From Pseudomonas sp. SG20056 (GTDB lineage Bacteria; Pseudomonadota; Gammaproteobacteria; Pseudomonadales; Pseudomonadaceae): DNA of 64,000 bases. Positions 45,291 to 55,191 of this stretch are shown here, piece after piece. Location: the NCBI RefSeq assembly GCF_031764535.1, contig NZ_CP134499.1, positions 2,666,001 through 2,730,000 of the forward strand, read 5' to 3'. The notes under the pieces are model-generated. The model did not search any database. It was not told the DNA's origin and saw nothing but the letters and a program-made list of their open reading frames with translations. A program made the position numbers and the translations under genes. Position 1 is the stretch's first letter, and each line of letters opens with the position of its first letter.

Positions 45291-46072
45291 TGCCCACCAT
45301 CCTGATCACCGGGGCCGCCAGCGGCCTCGGCTGGCAGCTTGCGCGCGCCTACCACGGCCAAGGCTGCAACCTGCTGCTCACCGATATCAACGCAGATGGC
45401 CTGAGCGCGCGGGTCAATGAGCTGGGCGCCGAGCGGGTAATCGGCCTGGCTGGCGATATCACCGACCCGCACCTGCATCAGCAATTACTGCTGGCCTGTA
45501 GCGAGCGTTTCGGCCGCCTCGATGTGCTGATCAACAACGCCGGCATCACCCACCGCTCGCCAACCATGCAGACAGACCCAGCAGTGCTGCGCAAGGTCAT
45601 GGCCGTCGACTATCAGGCGCCCGTGGAGCTGACCCTGAGCGCCTTGCCGTTGCTGCGCCAGAGCCATGGACAGATCATCGCCATCGGCTCCATGGCCGGC
45701 TGGATGCCTGTGCTCGGCCGTGCCGGTTATTGCGCCGCAAAAAGCGCCCTCGGTCAGTTCTTCGAGGTGCTGCGCGCTGAGGCCGCCCGCGACGGCATCA
45801 GGATGTTGCTGGTGTACCCCAGCTTTCTCGACACGCCGATCGAACAGAACGCCCTCGGCGGCGATGGCCAGCAGGCGCAGCACGGCCGCTCAACCGTAGG
45901 CCAGATACGCGGCGCCGACTGGATGGCCGCGCAGATTCTCCAGGCGCAAATGCAAGGCCGCGAGCGCCTGTTCCCCGACCGTGGCAGCTGGCTGGCCAGC
46001 CTGCTCTGGCGCATCGCCCCGGGTTTCTACTACCGCAAGATGAGCGCGCGCTTCGCAGGGGAGATGGGCTGA
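45290..46072 (+). CDS. SDR-family oxidoreductase
   Basis: A 260-residue classical SDR: LITGAASGLGWQLARAYHGQG, LLLTDINADGLSAR (Asp after beta2, NAD-like), LINNAGITHRSP, IAIGSMAGWMPVLGRAGYCAAKSALGQFFEVL (Ser, Tyr, Lys) and YPSFLDTPIEQNA. The C-terminal end is hydrophobic and basic. ATG 45290 overlaps the upstream stop by one base. Third gene of the five-gene operon, probably oxidising an alcohol or reducing a ketone that the monooxygenase uses or makes. Confidence 0.9.
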   Translation: MPTILITGAASGLGWQLARAYHGQGCNLLLTDINADGLSARVNELGAERVIGLAGDITDPHLHQQLLLACSERFGRLDVLINNAGITHRSPTMQTDPAVLRKVMAVDYQAPVELTLSALPLLRQSHGQIIAIGSMAGWMPVLGRAGYCAAKSALGQFFEVLRAEAARDGIRMLLVYPSFLDTPIEQNALGGDGQQAQHGRSTVGQIRGADWMAAQILQAQMQGRERLFPDRGSWLASLLWRIAPGFYYRKMSARFAGEMG

Positions 46073-46812
46073 TGGAGGTTATCTGGCTGACCCTGGCCGG
46101 TTTTATCCTGCTGGCCTACACCCTGGAGGCGATCACCGGTTTCGGCAGCATCGTGATTGCCCTGTCACTGGGTGCCCTGCTGCTGCCCATCGACCAGCTA
46201 CTGCCGGTGCTGGTGCCGCTGAATATCTGCATGACCGGTTACCTGGTCTGGCGACACCGACAAATGATCGACCGCCGCCTGCTGCAGGGCATGATCCTGC
46301 CCGGCATGCTGCTCGGCACGGCTGTCGGCTATGCCCTGCTGCCCTTCCTCGATGCTGCCCTGGCCAAGCGCCTGTTTGGCGCATTGGTGCTGTGGTTTGC
46401 CGCTCGCGAACTGTGGCGCCTGCGTCATGCGGCCGTGCAACCCATGCGGCCCATGTGGCTTAGCCGCCTGCTCAGCCTGTGCGCAGGCATCAGTCACGGT
46501 CTGTTCGCCTCCGGCGGCCCGCTGCTGGTGTTCGCCCTGGCCGGTACGCAACTGGACAAGGCGCGCCTGCGCGCCACCCTGGTCACGGTGTGGTTCACCC
46601 TCAACAGCCTGCTGACCGTCGCCTTCCTGCTCGACGGCCGCCTACTGCCCGCCCTGCCGCAAGTCGCCAGCTACGCGCCGCTGCTGCTGATCGGCGTTTG
46701 GCTCGGTGAGCGCCTGCACCAGCGCTTCAACGAACAACACTTCCGCATCGCCATTTACCTGTTGCTGCTGGTCACCGGCGGCCTGCTGCTCGCGCCCTGG
46801 AGTTTGCTATGA
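46072..46812 (+). CDS. TauE/SafE (TSUP) family permease
   Basis: A 246-residue membrane protein with about eight segments. TLEAITGFGSIVIALSLGALLLPIDQLLPVLVPLNI and ISHGLFASGGPLLVFALAGTQLDKARLRATLVTVWF are the paired half-repeats of the TSUP family. Members move sulfonates, sulfite or related sulfur anions. TGATG overlap at the start and ATGA at the end, inside the unassigned operon. The family hints at a sulfur- or sulfonate-containing compound. Confidence 0.88.
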   Translation: MEVIWLTLAGFILLAYTLEAITGFGSIVIALSLGALLLPIDQLLPVLVPLNICMTGYLVWRHRQMIDRRLLQGMILPGMLLGTAVGYALLPFLDAALAKRLFGALVLWFAARELWRLRHAAVQPMRPMWLSRLLSLCAGISHGLFASGGPLLVFALAGTQLDKARLRATLVTVWFTLNSLLTVAFLLDGRLLPALPQVASYAPLLLIGVWLGERLHQRFNEQHFRIAIYLLLLVTGGLLLAPWSLL

Positions 46813-48599
46813 GCTTCGACATCATCATCAAAAATGGTCTGTATTTCGACGGCACAGGTACACCCGGTGCGCAGCGGCATATCGGCATCAAGGACGGACG
46901 CATCGATGTACTCAGCCTCAGCCCGCTGGATGAAAGCGGTTGCCCCGAGGTGCTGGATGCGGCCGGCAAGTGGGTCACCCCGGGCTTTTTGGAAATCCAC
47001 TCGCACTACGACGCCGAAGTGATCGCCGCGCCGGCACTCAAAGAGTCAGTGCGCCACGGCGTGACCAGCGTGACCATCGGCTCCTGCTCGATCAGCATGG
47101 TGTTGGCCGATGCAGAAGACTGCTCGGACCTGTTCACCCGCGTCGAGGCGGTGCCGCGTGAATACGTGCTGCCGATCCTGCAACAGAAAAAGACCTGGCG
47201 CGACGCCGCCGGCTACCGCGCTTTCTACGATCAGCAGCCGCTGGGGCCGAACGTCAGCTCCTTCCTTGGCCACTCCGAACTGCGCGTGGCGGTGATGGGC
47301 CTGGAGCGCGCCACCAGCCAGGTCAAACCGACCGAAGCCGAACTTGCACGTATGGAGCAACTGCTGGAAGAGGCACTGGACGCCGGCTGCATCGGCCTGT
47401 CGGTGATGACCACCAAGCTGGACAAGATGGACGGCGACCGCGCCTGGTCCAGCCCGCTGCCCTCGACCTTTGCCAGCTGGACGGAGTTCTCGCGCCTGTT
47501 CGCCGTGCTGCGCCGGCGTGGCGCGGTGCTACAGGGTGCGCCGGATGCAGTGACCAAGGTCAACGTGTTCGCTTTCCTCTACCAGGCCCATGGCTGGTTC
47601 CGCCAACCGCTGAAGTGCTCAATGCTGACCGCCCTGGACCTGAAATCGCAGCCACTGTTGCATTACTTCACCCGCCTCTCTGGCTGGCTGGCTAACCGCG
47701 TGCTGCGCGGCCATTTCCGCTGGCAGACTCTACCGGCGCCCTTCACCCTGCGCCTGGAAGGGCTGAATGTGAACGCCTTCGAGGAGTTCGGTGCGGGCGA
47801 AATCCTGCGCAACATCAAAGACCCGGACGAGCTGTACGCCAAGGTGCTGGAGCCGGAATTCCGTGCGCTGTTCAAAAAGCAGGTCAAGGCCGTGCTGACC
47901 AAGGGCCTATGGCACCGCGACTTTTCCGACTGCTGGGTAACCGAATGCCCGGACGCCAGCATGATCGGCAAGAATTTCAAGCAGCTCGGCGCCGCCCGTG
48001 GCCTGGATCCGGTGGATGCCTACTTCGAGCTGGCCTGCCAGTACCGCGAGGCACTGAAGTGGACTACCTGCTACGGCAACCAGCGCGAGGCGGTGATGCA
48101 CAAGCTGCTGTCCAGCCCCTGGACCCAGCCGGGCTTTGCCGACTCCGGCGCACACCTGCGCTCCATCGCCCAGTACAACTTTGCGCTGCGCTTCCTTAAA
48201 TATGTGCGTGACGCCGAACTGGCCGGCACGCCGTTTATGGACATGGGCCGCGCCATCCATCGCCTGACCGGTGAATTGGCAGATTTTATTGGCATGGACG
48301 CCGGCACTATCCGCGTTGGCGATCGGGCTGATGTAGTGATCGTCAATCCGGCTGGGCTGACCGATGAGCTGGATGAGATGCATGAAGCGCCAATGGAGGT
48401 GCTCGGCCTGGAACGGGTGGTCAAACGCAATGACGCGGCGGTGGATGCCACCCTGATCAACGGCCATATCGCCTATCGGCGTGGCAGCGAGTTCCCGCAA
48501 GCGCTGGGTAAGCAGCCGGGCTTTGGCCGTTTTCTACCGGGGCGTGACGTATTGCCACGCACGGCAACCGCCAGCGGCTTCAGGCCTGTCACTGCCTGA
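46809..48599 (+). CDS. N-acyl-D-amino-acid deacylase-like amidohydrolase
   Basis: A 596-residue amidohydrolase of the D-aminoacylase (amidohydro_3) group. It begins FDIIIKNGLYFDGTGTPG, has the metal motif FLEIHSHYDAEVI (HxH), GVTSVTIGSCSISMV, and C-terminal metal Asp in FADSGAHLRSIAQYNF, and ends with IRVGDRADVVIVNPAGLTDEL and VKRNDAAVDATLINGHIAYRRG. It probably cleaves an amide or cyclic amide. Last gene of the operon, coupled by an ATGA overlap. The physiological substrate is unknown. Confidence 0.87.
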   Translation: MSFDIIIKNGLYFDGTGTPGAQRHIGIKDGRIDVLSLSPLDESGCPEVLDAAGKWVTPGFLEIHSHYDAEVIAAPALKESVRHGVTSVTIGSCSISMVLADAEDCSDLFTRVEAVPREYVLPILQQKKTWRDAAGYRAFYDQQPLGPNVSSFLGHSELRVAVMGLERATSQVKPTEAELARMEQLLEEALDAGCIGLSVMTTKLDKMDGDRAWSSPLPSTFASWTEFSRLFAVLRRRGAVLQGAPDAVTKVNVFAFLYQAHGWFRQPLKCSMLTALDLKSQPLLHYFTRLSGWLANRVLRGHFRWQTLPAPFTLRLEGLNVNAFEEFGAGEILRNIKDPDELYAKVLEPEFRALFKKQVKAVLTKGLWHRDFSDCWVTECPDASMIGKNFKQLGAARGLDPVDAYFELACQYREALKWTTCYGNQREAVMHKLLSSPWTQPGFADSGAHLRSIAQYNFALRFLKYVRDAELAGTPFMDMGRAIHRLTGELADFIGMDAGTIRVGDRADVVIVNPAGLTDELDEMHEAPMEVLGLERVVKRNDAAVDATLINGHIAYRRGSEFPQALGKQPGFGRFLPGRDVLPRTATASGFRPVTA

Positions 48600-48687
48600 G
48601 CCACACGTCACCATGCAGCGGCTCTATCGCGCCTATCGGCTTGAAGCGTCCGGCTTATCGGTTACCATGCCCGTCCGCCTAAATTGA

Positions 48688-50052
<1,365 letters not shown>

Positions 50053-50066
50053 CGGCGGCTACTGGC

Positions 50067-50100
50067 CCCGCTGCTACGCCGCACAAGGCGCAGCAGCGGG
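50067..50100. terminator. GC-rich terminator hairpin
   Basis: CCCCGCTGCTACGCC and GGCGCAGCAGCGGG pair with one mismatch around GCACAA, between the convergent DAHP synthase and response-regulator genes. There is no clear T run. Confidence 0.55.
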
Positions 50101-50106
50101 ATTCAT

Positions 50107-51018
50107 TCAGGCAATCAGGCGTTCACGCAAACGTCCGAGCATGCCCAGCAAACTGCCGACTTTCTCACGCTCGCGATCATCAACGGGTTGCTGCGCCAGT
50201 CGCGTAACCACTTGCGCCGGCTGCGCACGCCAGATTTGCGCTTGTTCGGCCGCTGCCAATAAGCCCTTGTCGAACAGCCCGCGACGAATCGGCTTGGGCA
50301 GGTAACGGAAAATCTGCGCCTCGTTGATCAGCTTGAGCAGCGCCTGGGTATCGCAGAACGGCGTAACCACCAGACTGAGCAGGCGCGGATGGGCCTGGGC
50401 CAGACTTTTCAGCAGCGGCGCGGTGTCCTCTCCGGCGACTTGCAGATCACTGATCAATAGATCAATCGGCTGGCTGTTAAGCAGCATCACGGCGTCGCTC
50501 AGCGAAGCCGCGCGCAGCAGGCGATGACCGCCGGCCACGCAGAACTCGGCCACCACGTCCAGGGTCGACGCATCCTCATCCAGGAGCAGCACATTGAGCG
50601 CCGCCGGCGGTATGGCTGTAGACGCTTTCGGTGCCTGCAACTGCCGCGCAGCAATCTGCGCCGCCTGGCGCAGGGTGAAAGCCATTTCCTGCTGATCCCA
50701 GGGTTTGGTCAGGTAACGGAAAATACCGCCACTGTTGAGCGCCTCCACGGCTGCATCCAGGTCCGAGTAGCCGGTCAACAGAATGCGCAGGGTATCGGGA
50801 GCAATCTGTCGCGCTTGGGCCAGCAGTTCGGCACCGCTCATCTGCGGCATGCGCTGGTCACTGACAATAATCTGCACACGCTCGTTTTTCAGCCGCTCCA
50901 GAGCACGGCGCGGGTCACTCTCGGTCAGCACCTCATACTCGCGGCGAAACTGCAGGGCCAGGCTGCGCAGAATGCGTTCTTCATCATCAACAAACAGAAT
51001 ACGAATCGGCTCACTCAT
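50107..51018 (-). CDS. Double-receiver response regulator without output domain
   Basis: A 303-residue protein with two CheY-like domains. First: ILFVDDEERIL (acid pocket), IIVSDQRMPQMSG with phospho-Asp 54, GIFRYLTKPWD. Second: VLLLDEDASTLDVV, LLISDLQVAGEDTAP and IFRYLPKPIRRG, all key residues kept. The last 50 residues are helical and show no enzyme or DNA-binding domain. ATG 51018 has GGAG 8 bases before it and lies one base after the kinase stop, so it is cotranscribed with and probably phosphorylated by that kinase. Confidence 0.88.
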   Translation of the reverse strand: MSEPIRILFVDDEERILRSLALQFRREYEVLTESDPRRALERLKNERVQIIVSDQRMPQMSGAELLAQARQIAPDTLRILLTGYSDLDAAVEALNSGGIFRYLTKPWDQQEMAFTLRQAAQIAARQLQAPKASTAIPPAALNVLLLDEDASTLDVVAEFCVAGGHRLLRAASLSDAVMLLNSQPIDLLISDLQVAGEDTAPLLKSLAQAHPRLLSLVVTPFCDTQALLKLINEAQIFRYLPKPIRRGLFDKGLLAAAEQAQIWRAQPAQVVTRLAQQPVDDREREKVGSLLGMLGRLRERLIA

Positions 51019-51019
51019 A

Positions 51020-52324
51020 TCAGGCACTCCGTTGTAGTGGCAGCGCCTGCGGGCGCGGCAGGCGGATCAGAAAGCGCGTACCGCGCCCAGGCTCGGACGC
51101 TGCGCGGATCTGCCCGCCGTGGTCCTGGATGATCTTGTAGCTGATCGATAGCCCCAGCCCGGTGCCCTGGCCCACCGGTTTGGTGGTAAAGAACGGATCG
51201 AAGATGCGCGCCAGCACTTCAGGTGGCATGCCACGCCCGGAATCCTGCACGGAAATGCACACGGCACTGTCGTCGGCCCAGGTTTTCACCAGGATCTGAC
51301 CGAAGCCGTCGATGGCCTGGGCGGCGTTGTTGAGCAGGTTGAGCAGCACCTGGTTGATCTGCGACGGCGCACAGGGAATGCGCGGCAACTCGCCGAGCTG
51401 CAGGATGGTTTCGGCCTTGTCCTTGATGCCGTTGCGGGCAATCACCAGGGCGCTGCGGATACACTCATTGAGATCGACCTCCTCGCTCATGGCGCGGTCC
51501 AGGCGGGCGAAATCCTTCAGCCCGACCACCAGTTCGGCAATCTGCTCCAGGCCATACAGGGTGTCGCTGAACAGCTGGGTAAAGTCCTCCACCAACAGTT
51601 CCGGCGCAGCCTTGGCACGAGCTTCGGCGGCAGCCTCCAGGGCCATGGCCAGGCGCGCCTCATCACAGGTCGGATCGTTCAGGCAATCGCCCAAAGCAGC
51701 CTGCGCCTCGGCCAGCTCAAACAACGGCGCACTGAGTTCGCGCAGCAGCTGCACGTTGTTTTTCACATAACCCAGCGGGGTATTCAGCTCGTGAGCGACA
51801 CCAGCGACCATCTGCCCCAGGGATGCCATCTTTTCTGACTGCACCAGTTGGGTCTGCGATTCCTTGAGCTCCACCAGGGCCTTGCGCAGCACCAGATTGC
51901 GCTGGGCAATACGCGCCTCCATGGCCTTGAGCAGATCGAGCACGGTGCCCAGGCCGCGATACAGGCCCTGGGCGTCGACCAGGATAAAGTCTTCGGTAAT
52001 CGGGTATTGCAGCTGCCCGGTGATCTGCTTGGCGGCGTCCTCCAGGCTAGTGTCGAGGCTGACTACCAGCGGTGCCGCATTCATCACCTCCTGCACCGCG
52101 TGACGGCCGCGCAAATCGCGACCGAAGCGCTGCATAAAGATGTCCTGCAAGGTGGTGCGACTGACCAGGCCCAGCGGCCGGCCGGCGCTATCGACAATTG
52201 GCAGCGAGAGAAAAGCTTTGAGCTCCGGCGTCAGCAGACGATCAGCCACATCGGCGATGCTCATGTCCGCCGCCAACGGCGTAACCGGCTTGAGCAAGCG
52301 CGTGAGCGCGCTGGCAGTGGTCAT
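51020..52324 (-). CDS. Cytosolic CBS-domain sensor histidine kinase
   Basis: A 434-residue kinase without membrane segments. Residues 1-145 hold a CBS pair (MSIADVADRLLTPELKAFLSLPIVDSAGRPLGLVSRTTL and ...VVSLDTSLEDAAKQITGQL...EDFILVDAQGLYRGLGTVLDLL). A coiled coil (LVLRKALVELKESQTQLVQSEKMASLGQ) leads to the H box GVAHELNTPLGY (His178). ATPase motifs follow: NQVLLNLLNNAAQAI, DSGRGMP, FDPFFTTKP and GTGLGLSISY. CBS pairs bind adenosine nucleotides, so it may sense energy state. ATG 52324 has GGGAGT upstream. Confidence 0.9.
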   Translation of the reverse strand: MTTASALTRLLKPVTPLAADMSIADVADRLLTPELKAFLSLPIVDSAGRPLGLVSRTTLQDIFMQRFGRDLRGRHAVQEVMNAAPLVVSLDTSLEDAAKQITGQLQYPITEDFILVDAQGLYRGLGTVLDLLKAMEARIAQRNLVLRKALVELKESQTQLVQSEKMASLGQMVAGVAHELNTPLGYVKNNVQLLRELSAPLFELAEAQAALGDCLNDPTCDEARLAMALEAAAEARAKAAPELLVEDFTQLFSDTLYGLEQIAELVVGLKDFARLDRAMSEEVDLNECIRSALVIARNGIKDKAETILQLGELPRIPCAPSQINQVLLNLLNNAAQAIDGFGQILVKTWADDSAVCISVQDSGRGMPPEVLARIFDPFFTTKPVGQGTGLGLSISYKIIQDHGGQIRAASEPGRGTRFLIRLPRPQALPLQRSA

Positions 52325-52505
52325 GGGCAGACTCCCTGTGCGTTGGAAAGCCGCCATTCAACCAGCGCCAAGTTGCTGCCGTGTGACAGTCGTCACACTC
52401 ATTTCCCTAGCCAAAGCGCTGGGTTACCCCATCGGTACGCGCTTATCGTTTAATTGCCGGCCGCCGCGCGCTATGGTGGCCGCTCAACTCTGCAAGGATG
52501 GTGTT

Positions 52506-52673
52506 ATGACCTGGTATATCTGGCTGCTGATGCTTCTGGTGCTGGGCTCCATCATTGGCGGCCTGATGGTGCTGCTGCGCACGGCAAAACCGCTGCCGCT
52601 GAGCGAAGAACAGCTGGCCAAGATCCGCCAACGCCAGCTTGAGCAAGAAGCCAAGGATGCCCGCGAGCCTTAA
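52506..52673 (+). CDS. Small DUF2897-family membrane protein
   Basis: 55 residues: one membrane segment (WYIWLLMLLVLGSIIGGLMVLL) and a charged helix (LSEEQLAKIRQRQLEQEAKDAREP). It fits DUF2897, a gamma-proteobacterial family of unknown role. ATG 52506 with AAGGA upstream. A longer frame exists but its first part is not coding. 22 bp before the CPBP gene, probably one operon. Confidence 0.85.
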   Translation: MTWYIWLLMLLVLGSIIGGLMVLLRTAKPLPLSEEQLAKIRQRQLEQEAKDAREP

Positions 52674-52695
52674 CCGCAACACACAAGGATGTACC

Positions 52696-53454
52696 ATGCC
52701 ATTGCATCTGCGCCTGCTGCTGCCCGCCCTGTGCCTGGCCAGTGGGTATGCCCTCGGTTATATCCAGCTGACGGGACTGGCCGCCGGCGCTGTCCTGTGC
52801 GCATTACTGCTGTTTGCCGACAAATACCTGCCCAGTGCGCTATGGACTGGACTAAGCCTGCTGGCCTGCATTGCCTTTGCCGCACACCTCGTTCCAGGCT
52901 TTAGCGCCACACCGTTATGGTCGCCACGCCAACTCAGCGTCGATGCCGCGCCATACGCACTGCGCCTGTCCTGGGACAAGCTGCTGGTCGGTGTCACGCT
53001 GCTGGCCTGGTGGCTGGGGCAGAAGATGCCGAGCAAACCACTGTCCAAAAACGTCTGGCTCACCACCGCACTGACGTTGCTCGGTGTACCGCTGCTGGCA
53101 TTGGCACTGGGTTTGGTCGGCTGGCAGCCGAAATGGCCTGACGGGCTCTGGTTGTGGTTGGCGGTCAACCTGGGAGTGGCCGTGCTGGCCGAAGAATTGC
53201 TGTTTCGTGGTTTGCTGCAGAGCCGACTGGTCAGCTGGCTCGGTGCCGCTACGGGAGTTGGCCTGACGACGCTGCTGTTCGCTGTCGTGCATCTGCCCTT
53301 CAGCCCATTATTTGCCGTGGTCGCCGGAATTGCTGGCCTGGGCTATGGGCTGATCTTCCACTTCAGCGGGCGGATCAGCCTGGCCATCGCTCTGCATGGT
53401 GCGGTTAATTTGCTACATCTGCTGCTATTGAGCTATCCGTTACGCGTGGGATGA
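52696..53454 (+). CDS. CPBP-family intramembrane metalloprotease
   Basis: A 252-residue membrane protein with about eight segments and the CPBP (CAAX protease/bacteriocin-processing) motifs: VLAEELLFRGLLQ (EExxxR), FAVVHLPFSP (FxxxH) and LHGAVNLLH (HxxxN). Members include CAAX-type proteases and bacteriocin immunity proteins. No bacteriocin gene is near. ATG 52696 with AAGGA upstream. The 3' end overlaps the convergent solute-binding gene by 50 bp. Confidence 0.88.
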   Translation: MPLHLRLLLPALCLASGYALGYIQLTGLAAGAVLCALLLFADKYLPSALWTGLSLLACIAFAAHLVPGFSATPLWSPRQLSVDAAPYALRLSWDKLLVGVTLLAWWLGQKMPSKPLSKNVWLTTALTLLGVPLLALALGLVGWQPKWPDGLWLWLAVNLGVAVLAEELLFRGLLQSRLVSWLGAATGVGLTTLLFAVVHLPFSPLFAVVAGIAGLGYGLIFHFSGRISLAIALHGAVNLLHLLLLSYPLRVG

Positions 53455-54226
53455 CGGCGACCTGATAGCGGCTGAAAATTTTTTCCAGCTGACCGTTATT
53501 CCGCAGTACTTCATAGAACGCCATAAACTGCTCAGGCGTAATTGGCGCTTGCGGACGTAACAGCACGTGGTGCCGGTAGCGCTGATCAGTGCGCTCGGAA
53601 ATCAGTAACTGCCCGGCGTATTGCCGGTTGCGCTCAAGGAAGTCGCCAATATACGAGCGCGTTACCAGGGCAATTTCCGCTCGCTGGTGCAGCACCATCA
53701 GCAGGTTGCTTTCGTGGGAATGGGTCAGGGTAGCGTTAAAGTTCTTGCTCAGGTGTTTCGGCTCGGCATTGAAATCGGCAAAGGCATAGTGATAGCCGTG
53801 GTAGAGCGCCAGACGCTTGCCGTCGAGCGAATCGAAATACCCCTGATCGCGGCCTGGTTCAACGCGCGCGACAAACACTTCGGAGTCTTCGAGCCCCATA
53901 TCCAGGGCTATATGCGGAACGTCCTGCCAGCCCCAACCGGGGTTCTCGAAAATCGCCAGGTCAATACGCTGTTGCTCGAAGTCACGAAAGCGACGCTTGA
54001 CCGAGGTTGGCACCATCACAAAGCGATAATCCGTTTGGACCTGGTTAAGCGCCGCCAGCAGCTCATCAAGCAAACCGGTGGCCTGGCTCTGTTCAGCTTT
54101 GAACACGTAAGGCGGGAAATACACAGCGGCGACACGCACATCCTGTGCAGCCATAAGCGGCCCGGCCAGCAGCAACGCCAAGCCCATGCCGAAGAACTTA
54201 CTTACCGCGTGCTTGAAGAACCCCAT
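53405..54226 (-). CDS. Family 3 solute-binding-like periplasmic protein
   Basis: A 273-residue secreted protein with a signal peptide (KFFGMGLALLLAGPLMAA) and a periplasmic binding-protein fold: VRVAAVYFPPYVFKAEQSQATGLLDELLAALNQVQ, DLAIFENPGWGWQDVPH, YHGYHYAFADFN and VTRSYIGDFLERNRQYAG. It is paralogous to the next gene (54297-55082). No permease or ATPase is nearby, so it may be an orphan or a sensor partner. Its C-terminus lies in the CPBP overlap. Confidence 0.85.
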   Translation of the reverse strand: MGFFKHAVSKFFGMGLALLLAGPLMAAQDVRVAAVYFPPYVFKAEQSQATGLLDELLAALNQVQTDYRFVMVPTSVKRRFRDFEQQRIDLAIFENPGWGWQDVPHIALDMGLEDSEVFVARVEPGRDQGYFDSLDGKRLALYHGYHYAFADFNAEPKHLSKNFNATLTHSHESNLLMVLHQRAEIALVTRSYIGDFLERNRQYAGQLLISERTDQRYRHHVLLRPQAPITPEQFMAFYEVLRNNGQLEKIFSRYQVAVIPRVTDSSIAADVAN

Positions 54227-54296
54227 TTGACGCCAACTTCCCTATTTTTCGGATACTGCAGCCTACCCTAGGCAAATCTGACCGAACAGAGCATTT

Positions 54297-55082
54297 TCAG
54301 TCATTTATCAGCATCGATGCGTCACGCAGGTGATAGCGTCTCAACAGTTTATCCAGCTGTTTATCGCGATTAAGTTGTTTAAGCAGCTTGGCAAAAGCTG
54401 GCGGCTGCATCGTCGACTCCGGTCGGAACAACGCCTGATGCTGGTAAACCTGGTCAACCCGCTGAGACACCAGCAAGGCACTGCTCTGCTCCGGGTAACG
54501 CTGCTGATAGGCACGCAGATATGAACGCGTGACCACCGCCACATCGGCACGACCGCGCAGCAGCATTATCAGGTTGCTGTCGTGGGAGTAAGTCAGCACC
54601 GCGCTAAATGCATCAGTAAGAAACTGTTTATCTGGGTTGAACCCGGCGAACCCGTAGTGATAGCCGCTGTACAGGGCCATCCGCTTGCCCTTGAACTCGT
54701 CAAAATAATGCTCATCACGGCCGGGTTGCAGACGAGCAACATAGACTTCGGCATCTTCGATATGCAGATCCAGCGCGGTATGCGCAGTGTTCTGCCAGCC
54801 CCAGGCCGGAGACTCAAACAGGATCAGGTCGAAACGTCCGCTTTGCAGATCGCGATAGCGCCGCATGGTCGAGGTTGCAACCAGGGTAAAACGGTAGTCG
54901 CTTTGCAATTGGTTGAGCGCCTGCAACAACTCCGGTAACAGGCCACCAGGGCGCTCACTTTCCGGTTTAATCACATAGGGCGGGAAATGATAGGCCCCCA
55001 CTCGCACTTCTTCCGCAGCCTGCGCAATGCATACCGCAGAAAGCATCAACCCGAGCAGCAAACCTCGTAACAGCGTGGCCAA
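54297..55082 (-). CDS. Family 3 solute-binding-like periplasmic protein, paralogue
   Basis: A 261-residue protein resembling its neighbour throughout: VRVGAYHFPPYVIKPESERPGGLLPELLQALNQLQSDYRFTLV, DLILFESPAWGWQNTAH, YSGYHYGFAGFN and VTRSYLRAYQQRYPEQS. The start is taken as TTG 55082. GAGGT lies eight bases upstream, and a clean signal peptide (LLRGLLLGLMLSAVCIAQA) follows. The longer in-frame TTG 55139 would spoil the signal peptide. Role as for the neighbour. A tandem duplicate. Confidence 0.82.
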   Translation of the reverse strand: MATLLRGLLLGLMLSAVCIAQAAEEVRVGAYHFPPYVIKPESERPGGLLPELLQALNQLQSDYRFTLVATSTMRRYRDLQSGRFDLILFESPAWGWQNTAHTALDLHIEDAEVYVARLQPGRDEHYFDEFKGKRMALYSGYHYGFAGFNPDKQFLTDAFSAVLTYSHDSNLIMLLRGRADVAVVTRSYLRAYQQRYPEQSSALLVSQRVDQVYQHQALFRPESTMQPPAFAKLLKQLNRDKQLDKLLRRYHLRDASMLIND

Positions 55083-55191
55083 GCAGCGAACCTCAGAGCA
55101 AAACGCAGCGACATCTTCCGTAACCTGAAATGCTCGCAATCCTTTGGCGCCAAAATACTATCAATAGGCCATGTAGCGTAGCTGAATTTCC

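Noticed and set aside
52696-53454. CPBP protein as part of a bacteriocin immunity system
   Set aside because: No bacteriocin, leader peptide or maturation gene is nearby. The family has many housekeeping members.
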